Source: Sphingomonas sp. (GTDB lineage: Bacteria; Pseudomonadota; Alphaproteobacteria; Sphingomonadales; Sphingomonadaceae). Taken from it: DNA of 12,794 nucleotides. Each line of letters starts with the position of its first letter. Within the stretch, counting starts at the first letter, position 1. Under the pieces are notes generated by a model. It searched no databases and was not told the DNA's origin. It saw only the letters and a list, made by a program, of their open reading frames with translations. Location: contig JAJNQF010000164.1 of the NCBI GenBank assembly GCA_021154945.1, positions 1-12,794 of the forward strand, in the 5' to 3' direction. This document shows positions 1-5,954 of the stretch, piece by piece. Both the position numbers and the translations under genes were made by a program.

Positions 1-282
1 GTGACCATCGTCCTCCCCCTCCTCATCCCGATCGTCGTCACACTGGCGCTGTTCATGTTCCTCGGCTCGGGGAACGACTTCCTGTGGCCGCTGATCGTGC
101 TGGCCGACCAGCATCTCTACACGCTGCCGGTCGCGGTCGCAGCGATCGCGCGCGAGCATTCGGCGGACGGCGAGCTGATGATGGCAGCCGCAGTCGTCAC
201 GACGATGCCCGTGCTGCTACTCTTCCTCGCGATGCAGCGCTATTACCTGACCGGACTGCTCGGCGGCAGCGTGAAGGGATAG
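1..282 (+). CDS. Sugar ABC transporter permease, MalG-type (C-terminal end only)
   Basis: This is the last 93 residues of an inner-membrane permease of the MalG/UgpE carbohydrate family; the gene begins outside the window, so the GTG at base 1 is probably an internal valine codon. The opening IVLPLLIP matches the end of the EAA loop that docks on the ATPase. It is followed by a membrane span (about residues 8-22), the NDFLWPLIVL segment, YTLPVAVAAIA, a second span ending PVLLLFLAMQRYY, and the typical ending LTGLLGGSVKG. The family usually has SWND where this protein reads SGND, so the tryptophan is replaced by glycine. It would partner a second permease and a binding protein, presumably encoded upstream. 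The stop lies inside the 3' end of the convergent ATPase gene. Family assignment is firm; the sugar is unknown. Confidence 0.87.
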   Translation: MTIVLPLLIPIVVTLALFMFLGSGNDFLWPLIVLADQHLYTLPVAVAAIAREHSADGELMMAAAVVTTMPVLLLFLAMQRYYLTGLLGGSVKG

Positions 283-1352
283 GCGCGACCATCGGCGGCG
301 AACACATGCGCGTCCTCAGGCGCAACGCCGACCCGCAGGACTTCCCCGAGCGTGACCGACCGATCCCCCGGCAACTGCGCGACGATCGTATCCGCCGCGC
401 CCCGCGCGCCAAGATGCGCGAACGACAACGGCCCGAGCCGCTCGAACAACTCGACCGCACCAACGAACGGCCCTGCGTCATCCACGTACAGATGTTCCGG
501 CCGGACCCCGAGCGTGACCGCCGCGCCAACCGCTCCCGCGGGGACGATCGCGCCGGTCCTCACCGTCTCGCCTTCCGACAACCTTACGGTCGTACCGTCA
601 GCGTCGACCGACGCGATCGTCGCCGCGAGCAGGTTCATCCCCGGCGACCCGATCGCCGCGGCGACCGCCAAACTCGCCGGTCGCCGATACACGTCGATCG
701 GCGGACCGACCTGCTCGACGCGCCCTTCGCTCATCACGACGATGCGATTGGCGAGCGTCATCGCTTCAAGCTGATCGTGCGTGACGTAGATCATCGTCGC
801 ACCAAGCTGTTGATGCAGCCGCGCGAACTCATGCCGCATCCGCGCGCGCAGATTGGCGTCGAGATTCGACAACGGCTCGTCGAGCAACAATACCTTCGGT
901 CGACGCACGACGGCGCGCGCGATCGAAACGCGCTGGCGCTGCCCGCCCGACAGCGCACGCGGCCGCCGATCGAGCAACGCGGACAGGTCGAGCATCGCCG
1001 CGACAGCTGCCACCCGCTCGGTAATCTCGTGCTTGGCGATCTTCGCGACCTTTAACGGAAACGCGATATTCTCCGCGACTGTGAGATGCGGGTAGAGCGC
1101 GTAGGACTGGAAAACCATCGCTAGCCCGCGGTCCGACGGCGCAGCATCAGTTACGTCGCGCCTGCCAATCACCACCCGCCCTGCGCTCGGCACCTCGAGC
1201 CCGGCAATCATCCGCAACAGCGTCGACTTGCCACAGCCCGATGGCCCGACCAGCACTACGAACTCGCCCTCCTCGATCGTCAGGTCGGTCGGATGGAGCA
1301 CCGTCGTGTCACCGAAACGCTTAGAAAGTCCGCTGATTTCGACGCTCGCCAC
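243..1352 (-). CDS. Sugar ABC transporter ATP-binding protein, MalK/UgpC/MsmK type
   Basis: This is the cytoplasmic ATPase that powers a sugar importer, about 369 aa from the chosen start. Visible motifs are Walker A GPSGCGKST (36-44), Q-loop VFQSYALYPH (80-89), signature LSGGQRQRV (134-142), Walker B VLLLDEP (154-160), D-loop SNLDA and the switch histidine in VTHDQ (H192). The last 140 or so residues, with GVRPEH, form the OB-fold regulatory domain typical of MalK relatives. I start at GTG 1352 because AAAGGA lies 6 nt upstream and the protein then begins directly with the conserved ASVEISGLSKRFG; an in-frame ATG at 1454 would add 34 unconserved residues and lacks a good ribosome site. The 3' end overlaps the convergent permease gene by 40 bp. 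It sits downstream of the glycosidase block on the same strand after a 215-bp gap, so it may be co-transcribed or have its own promoter. Confidence 0.94.
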   Translation of the reverse strand: MASVEISGLSKRFGDTTVLHPTDLTIEEGEFVVLVGPSGCGKSTLLRMIAGLEVPSAGRVVIGRRDVTDAAPSDRGLAMVFQSYALYPHLTVAENIAFPLKVAKIAKHEITERVAAVAAMLDLSALLDRRPRALSGGQRQRVSIARAVVRRPKVLLLDEPLSNLDANLRARMRHEFARLHQQLGATMIYVTHDQLEAMTLANRIVVMSEGRVEQVGPPIDVYRRPASLAVAAAIGSPGMNLLAATIASVDADGTTVRLSEGETVRTGAIVPAGAVGAAVTLGVRPEHLYVDDAGPFVGAVELFERLGPLSFAHLGARGAADTIVAQLPGDRSVTLGEVLRVGVAPEDAHVFAADGRAYPFTLPPSSPVR

Positions 1353-1567
1353 CGCATGTCCTTTACCTATCCCACCTTGAGTAGCGGCTGACACGACAGC
1401 GGGCAAAGCCATCGTGATTTGTAACCAAGCCGCTCCGCGCTGACGAGGACCCATAATCCGTCATTCGCGGCGCATCGCCCGCGGTCCGATTCCCACCATT
1501 CGTAGAACTCTAGGATTGAAAGCCAGCCACAACCGGTACCGTAGATCTTATTTCAGACTTAGAGTGC
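1353..1567. other. Gap between the GH3 gene and the ABC ATPase gene
   Basis: These 215 bp lie downstream of the GH3 stop and upstream of the ATPase start, both on the minus strand. I see no convincing hairpin-plus-U-tract terminator and no clear -35/-10 pair. The only symmetric element is CGGTACCG at 1534-1541, an 8-bp palindrome too short to name as an operator. Transcription may read through from the glycosidase block, or the ATPase gene may have an unrecognised promoter here. Confidence 0.5.
1359..1364 (-). promoter_or_regulatory. Ribosome binding site of the ABC ATPase gene
   Basis: AAAGGA on the minus strand, 6 nt before GTG 1352. It is the main reason for preferring this start to the longer ATG start at 1454. 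Confidence 0.7.
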
Positions 1568-3820
1568 TTAGCGAGACAGATTCATTGAAAAGTGAACTCC
1601 GCTTCCGGGTCCGTTTAATGCGAGTTGAACATCAAAATCTCCCGGTTCCGCTCGCGTTGTGCCGTCCTGCGTGACGAACGCCAGATCGGTACGGGTAAGA
1701 GACACCGCAAACCGCTGACGAACGCCAGCACGCACGGCGATGCGCGCGAACCGCTTGAGTTGCTGCACCGGCCGCGTCCGGCTGGCGACGCGGTCGTGAA
1801 TGTAGAGCTGGACCAGCGCTACGGCATCGCGGGCGCCGTTATTATGGACGAACCCACCGACCGAAAGTTCGGCTTCCCACGCCATTGTCGGGGCGACCAC
1901 GACATCTTCGAGCGCCAGGCGTCCATAGGTCAGCCCGTGTCCGAAAGAGTAGAGCGCGCGATCCGGTGCGTCGCGCCACCTGGCGCGGCCACCCTCCAGC
2001 GGATCCGCGTCGCTCGCGGGGCGGCCGGTCGAGCGGTGATCGTACGACCAAGGCTGTTGCCCGCTCGCCAGCGGAAAGCTTACCGGAAGATGGCCCGACG
2101 GGCCCTCGATCCCGAATATCACGTCGGCGACCGCGTCGCCGGTCGCTTCGCCAAGGAACCACGTCGCGAGGATCGCCGCCGCATCTCGTATCGCACCGTC
2201 CAGCACCAGCGCGCGGCCGTGACGCAGCAGCACGACGACCGGCGTACCCGTCGCAGCGACGGCCTCCGCAAGCTGGCGTTGCACGTCGGGGACGTCGATC
2301 TCGACGCGGCTATTGCCTTCGCCGGACATGTCGCCGGCCTCCCCCACCGCCAGCAGCACGACGTCCGCCGCCCGCGCTGCAGCGACGGCACGCACAATGC
2401 CGTCCGGGAGCGCCTCGTGAATGCCGGAGCCCGGTTCGACGACCAACGACGTCGGGTCGGCAAGGCGCGCACGGATCCCGGTCGCAAGGTCGGTCCCCGC
2501 ACCCTGTTCACCCGCAAACGACCATGGTCCGTAGAGATTGGCCCGATCGGTCGCGAACGGCCCGATCAGTGCGATCCGCTTGCCGGCACGCGTCAGTGGC
2601 AGGATGTCGCGCTCGTTCTTCAGCAGCACGATCGACCGTGTCGCCACCTCGCGCGCCAGCCTGCGGATCGCCGGACTGCGCGTCTCGCGGCGTTCGACCC
2701 GCGCGTCCATCGACCGGTACGGATCCTCAAACAGCCCGAGCGCTTCCTTGAGCGCGAGCACCCGGCGCACCGCCCGGTCGACAGCCGCGATCGGCACCGC
2801 GCCTCGCGCGACCAGGCCGGGCAGATGCCGGTTATACAGCCCGCTCTGCATCGACACGTCGATTCCGGCGAGGATCGCCAATCGCGCGGCATCGGCTTCG
2901 TCCGCGGCAATGCCGTGCGCGATCAGTTCGCGGTCGGCGTCATAGTCCGACACGCAGACCCCGGTGAACCCGAGTTCGCCGCGCAGGATGTCCGTCAGCA
3001 GATGACGGTTCGCGGTCACGGGTATGCCGCCGAAATCCGTGAACGAGGCCATCGTCGCGCCGGCGCCCGCCGCGAACGCATCGGCGAACGGCGGCAGATA
3101 GGTCTCGCGCAGTTCCGCCTCGCTCATGTCGACCGCGGCATATTCCATCCCGCCGCGCACTGCCGAATAGCCCGCGAAATGTTTGGGCGTCGCGAGCATC
3201 GCGTCCGCGCGTTTGAGGTCATCGCCCTGAAACCCGCGCACCCGCGCGACGGCGAGCAGGCGGTTGAGGTACACATCCTCGCCAGCACCCTCCGCCACAC
3301 GTCCCCAGCGCTGATCGCGCGCGACGTCGACCATGGGTGCGAAGGTCCAGTGGAGCCCGCCCGCCGTCGCCTCGCGGGCGACCGCTCGTGCGGCCCGTTC
3401 GGACAGATCGGGATCGAAGGCGGCGGCCTCGGCCAGTGGGATCGGGAAGATCGTGCGGCAGCCGTGGATCACGTCGGCCGCCAGCACGAGCGGGATCTTC
3501 AGCCGGCTCTGCAACGCCGCCGCCTGCAACCGTCGCGCACCCGCGACGCCGTAGCCGTTGAATAGCATCCCGACACGCCCCGCCCGGACCCGCGCTAGCA
3601 TCGCGTCCGCACTGCTCGCGTTGACGACCGGATTGAACACCGCGCCGACCGGGCGGACGTCGTCGTTGAAGCAACTGAGCTGGCCGGCCTTCTCCTTGAT
3701 CGTCATTGCCGCGATCAGGTCGTCGATCCGCCGCGCGGCGGCCCCGACCGGTACCGGCACTGCGGTCGCCGCGGCGAACAGTCCACCCCGCACCAGCAGC
3801 GCACGACGGTCAATCGTCAC
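1568..3820 (-). CDS. bglX: GH3 beta-glucosidase, BglX-like, Tat-exported
   Basis: This is a periplasmic glycoside hydrolase of family 3 that would release terminal glucose (or a related sugar) from beta-linked oligosaccharides or glycosides. The preferred product is 750 aa, close to E. coli BglX. The N-terminus TIDRRALLVRGG followed by a hydrophobic stretch and VGAAA looks like a twin-arginine signal. The TIM-barrel domain carries the KHFAGYSA segment (213-220) and the nucleophile aspartate in GVCVSDYDAD (about D292). The second domain carries the probable acid/base glutamate in MSGEGNSR (about E501). A fibronectin-III-like domain follows, with LYSFGHGLTY and VQLYIHD. I start at GTG 3820, which overlaps the previous stop as GTGA and places the RR motif at the very N-terminus; the longer option is a TTG at 3874. 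No strong Shine-Dalgarno precedes the GTG, consistent with translational coupling. Beta-glucosidase versus beta-xylosidase or another GH3 specificity is not settled by sequence. Confidence 0.93.
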   Translation of the reverse strand: MTIDRRALLVRGGLFAAATAVPVPVGAAARRIDDLIAAMTIKEKAGQLSCFNDDVRPVGAVFNPVVNASSADAMLARVRAGRVGMLFNGYGVAGARRLQAAALQSRLKIPLVLAADVIHGCRTIFPIPLAEAAAFDPDLSERAARAVAREATAGGLHWTFAPMVDVARDQRWGRVAEGAGEDVYLNRLLAVARVRGFQGDDLKRADAMLATPKHFAGYSAVRGGMEYAAVDMSEAELRETYLPPFADAFAAGAGATMASFTDFGGIPVTANRHLLTDILRGELGFTGVCVSDYDADRELIAHGIAADEADAARLAILAGIDVSMQSGLYNRHLPGLVARGAVPIAAVDRAVRRVLALKEALGLFEDPYRSMDARVERRETRSPAIRRLAREVATRSIVLLKNERDILPLTRAGKRIALIGPFATDRANLYGPWSFAGEQGAGTDLATGIRARLADPTSLVVEPGSGIHEALPDGIVRAVAAARAADVVLLAVGEAGDMSGEGNSRVEIDVPDVQRQLAEAVAATGTPVVVLLRHGRALVLDGAIRDAAAILATWFLGEATGDAVADVIFGIEGPSGHLPVSFPLASGQQPWSYDHRSTGRPASDADPLEGGRARWRDAPDRALYSFGHGLTYGRLALEDVVVAPTMAWEAELSVGGFVHNNGARDAVALVQLYIHDRVASRTRPVQQLKRFARIAVRAGVRQRFAVSLTRTDLAFVTQDGTTRAEPGDFDVQLALNGPGSGVHFSMNLSR
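3817..3820 (-). promoter_or_regulatory. GTGA stop/start overlap coupling the two hydrolase genes
   Basis: On the minus strand the GTG start of the GH3 gene and the TGA stop of the upstream glycosidase share four bases. There is no purine-rich ribosome site just upstream, so re-initiation by terminating ribosomes is the likely mode. This would keep the two enzymes at a linked ratio. Confidence 0.6.
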
Positions 3821-5901
3821 TTTGGTGGTCGAAGCGCGGGGGGCGGACGTAGCGCGAGAAACACCGTGCTCCACAATTGCGCCGCGTTGGACTCGTCGAC
3901 GTCCGCACTCGATGCGCCGAACGGGGCGACGGTGTAGCGCCCGTTTGCATATGCCCAGGACCAGAGTTCGGACGTCCGGACCTCACCAGCTGCATCGATC
4001 GCCCGCCACAATCGCGCCCGCGCCGATACCAGCCGGCCTCGCGTCGCCGACGGAAGATCGCTCCGCGCCAACTGCCGATCGAGACCCGCGGCCAGGATCG
4101 CCTGCTGCCACGACCACACCACCGTCCCGTGATACGCCGTCGCACCGAACCGCCCCTGCACGTCCGCCGGCGCAAAGGCGGGGTTGGCGACCAGCAGTCC
4201 GATATCTGTCATCAACCCAGCCGGGAACGGCCGCATCATCGCATCGACCGAACGATCCAGATCGGCAGCGGAAGCCGTGCCGAACAAGAGCGCGAACCCG
4301 TCGTCGGAATGGACCACGGGGACGGGCTTCCCTGCATCGTCGAGCGACAATGCGTTGAACGCAAGCGGTGCCGTCCCAAGCGATGCCAGCGCCGACGCGG
4401 ACGGCACGCCAATTTTCCGCGCATAGGCGGCGATATCGGCACTCGCCTCGACATTCGGCACGGTCATCGCGAACAACCTCGGCGCGGCGCGCTGCCAGAC
4501 TTGCGCCTGTGTCGCGGCCTTCGTCATCGCAGCGCGGTCTTCGGGCGTGCCGTAGCGGTCGAGCAGCCCACTGGCGGCAAACCGCTCGATCGCGGCCAGC
4601 GCGGCGGGCACCCACACCGCGTTCACGTCATACGCGTACCGGCCGCGCCCGAGCCCTTCCTCGCTGTCACGCCACTGCCCGGTCAACCGCCCGGCCTTGA
4701 TGGCGACCAGCGCCCTGTACCCCGGCTGCCCAGCGAACGCGGCGGTGCGATCAACGACCCAGGCGAAGTTCCGCGCGATCAGGTCGCCTTGCCGCAGTCC
4801 TTTCCCCGCCGGCGCGGCGAGAAAGGCGGCGGCGCGCGCGCGACCACGCGGCGCGTCGAGCAGCCACGCACGCGCCACCGGCGCCAGCATGAAGTCGTCG
4901 TCGACCATCGCGTAGTCATAGACCGGCGTCGCGATCCGCCCGCGGCCTTCCTTGGCGTTACGCAGGACCGCGAACTCGCCGATATCCTCCTCGTGCGCGA
5001 CCTCGCCATTGGCAGCGAGCCGTGCCAACACCGCGCCGATACCATCCTCGACCGCAGCCGGTTGCAGCACCGGCATGAGCAGCCGCAGCGACATCAGCGT
5101 GTCACGGCCGAAATACGTGTCGAACCGCCACGACCCCGCCAGGAACTTCTCCTTGTACGACAGGTACGACAGCGCATTCCGTGCGCGCGGATCGTTGCGT
5201 GCCGCTGTGGTCAGCAGCGCATCGCCACCGAGCGGGATGAGCGGCGTCTCGCCACTGCCGGCGACGATCGCGATCCGGATATGCCCGCCCTTCCCCGCGC
5301 GAAGACCGTCCTTGTCGACCACCGTGCCGTCGAGCCCGCGAACCGACAGGATATAGCCTGCCGCGCCGTCGAGCCGATCGCGCGTCCAGACCATCCCGGG
5401 CCCGCCGCGAAGATCGAGATCATACCGCCCCGCCACAAGGATCTCGGCAGGCGCCTTTCCCAAAGCCTCATAGTCGCGCAGCACTCGGATCGACGACAGC
5501 ACCGCCTGCCGAAAGCGCAGCACCGGCACGTCGATGCTCGCGGTCGCCTGCACCGCATGCAGCGGCCGCCCCTTGGCATCCATCATCGGCGACGGCATCG
5601 GCGGCGTATCGAGCGTCCAGGTCGCGGGACGATCGATCTTGTCGAACCAGAGCCCGACCGCGCTGTTACCCGCCGGAAACGCCGACAGGATGCGCGGCAC
5701 GTCGCCCGATCGCAGCAGCAGGTGCGCAGCGATCTGGCCGTCGCGCACGAACGCATTGATGTTCCGCCCTTCGTCGATCCGGAACGCGAGCGGCGCCGCA
5801 TCGCGCTGGGCCCGGCCGTCGGTCAGCGTGCGTTGCGCGGACCCGGCGACACCGCCGGCAAGCGCGACGACTAGCGCCAGCGCGGAGGTGAAGCGGATCA
5901 T
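3817..5901 (-). CDS. Exported six-hairpin (alpha/alpha)6 glycosidase-like protein, family unassigned
   Basis: A 694-aa protein with a Sec signal peptide (residues 1 to about 22, ending GGVAGSA). I cannot assign it to a CAZy family. The catalytic half resembles (alpha/alpha)6-barrel glycosidases such as GH15, GH63 and glycogen-debranching C-domains. The relevant segments are FDTYFGRDTLMSLRLLMP (260-277), GEVAHEEDIGEF (299-310), YDYAMVDDDFMLAP (328-341), GQWRDSEEGLGRGRYAYDVN (408-427), YHGTVVWSWQQ (590-600) and ELWSWAY (645-651). The acidic residues in HEED and WRDSEEG are the best guesses for catalytic groups. Residues 35-240 look like a beta-rich N-terminal domain. It starts 53 nt after the receptor gene with GGAGG 4 nt before ATG, and overlaps the GH3 gene by 4 nt. 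The context says it acts on the sugar brought in by the receptor, before or beside the GH3 enzyme. Glycosidase fold is likely; linkage and substrate are unknown. Confidence 0.8.
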   Translation of the reverse strand: MIRFTSALALVVALAGGVAGSAQRTLTDGRAQRDAAPLAFRIDEGRNINAFVRDGQIAAHLLLRSGDVPRILSAFPAGNSAVGLWFDKIDRPATWTLDTPPMPSPMMDAKGRPLHAVQATASIDVPVLRFRQAVLSSIRVLRDYEALGKAPAEILVAGRYDLDLRGGPGMVWTRDRLDGAAGYILSVRGLDGTVVDKDGLRAGKGGHIRIAIVAGSGETPLIPLGGDALLTTAARNDPRARNALSYLSYKEKFLAGSWRFDTYFGRDTLMSLRLLMPVLQPAAVEDGIGAVLARLAANGEVAHEEDIGEFAVLRNAKEGRGRIATPVYDYAMVDDDFMLAPVARAWLLDAPRGRARAAAFLAAPAGKGLRQGDLIARNFAWVVDRTAAFAGQPGYRALVAIKAGRLTGQWRDSEEGLGRGRYAYDVNAVWVPAALAAIERFAASGLLDRYGTPEDRAAMTKAATQAQVWQRAAPRLFAMTVPNVEASADIAAYARKIGVPSASALASLGTAPLAFNALSLDDAGKPVPVVHSDDGFALLFGTASAADLDRSVDAMMRPFPAGLMTDIGLLVANPAFAPADVQGRFGATAYHGTVVWSWQQAILAAGLDRQLARSDLPSATRGRLVSARARLWRAIDAAGEVRTSELWSWAYANGRYTVAPFGASSADVDESNAAQLWSTVFLALRPPPALRPPK

Positions 5902-5905
5902 GATG

Positions 5906-5910
5906 CCTCC
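5906..5910 (-). promoter_or_regulatory. Ribosome binding site of the six-hairpin glycosidase gene
   Basis: GGAGG on the minus strand, 4 nt before ATG 5901. It is a full-strength core with tight spacing and fixes the start used for the signal peptide. Confidence 0.75.
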
Positions 5911-5954
5911 GAAGAAAAAGGAGCACGGCAGGGGTAGACCGCGCCCAAGGGGAG

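Noticed and set aside
1353..1454. Upstream ATG start for the ABC ATPase (34 extra residues)
   Set aside because: The extra residues do not resemble the family N-terminus and no good ribosome site precedes the ATG, whereas GTG 1352 has AAAGGA at 6 nt.
1625..3565. Long plus-strand open frame (646 codons) opposite the GH3 gene
   Set aside because: The predicted protein is arginine/histidine-rich with no domain logic, whereas the minus strand gives a complete GH3 enzyme. High third-position GC leaves antisense frames open.
3821..3874. Upstream TTG start for the GH3 protein (18 extra residues)
   Set aside because: It would bury the twin-arginine motif inside the protein and overlap the previous gene by 58 nt; the GTG giving a GTGA overlap is more natural.
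3877..5874. Long plus-strand open frame (665 codons) opposite the six-hairpin glycosidase gene
   Set aside because: Same antisense effect: composition is low-complexity Arg/Pro/Gln, with no plausible start signal or domain.
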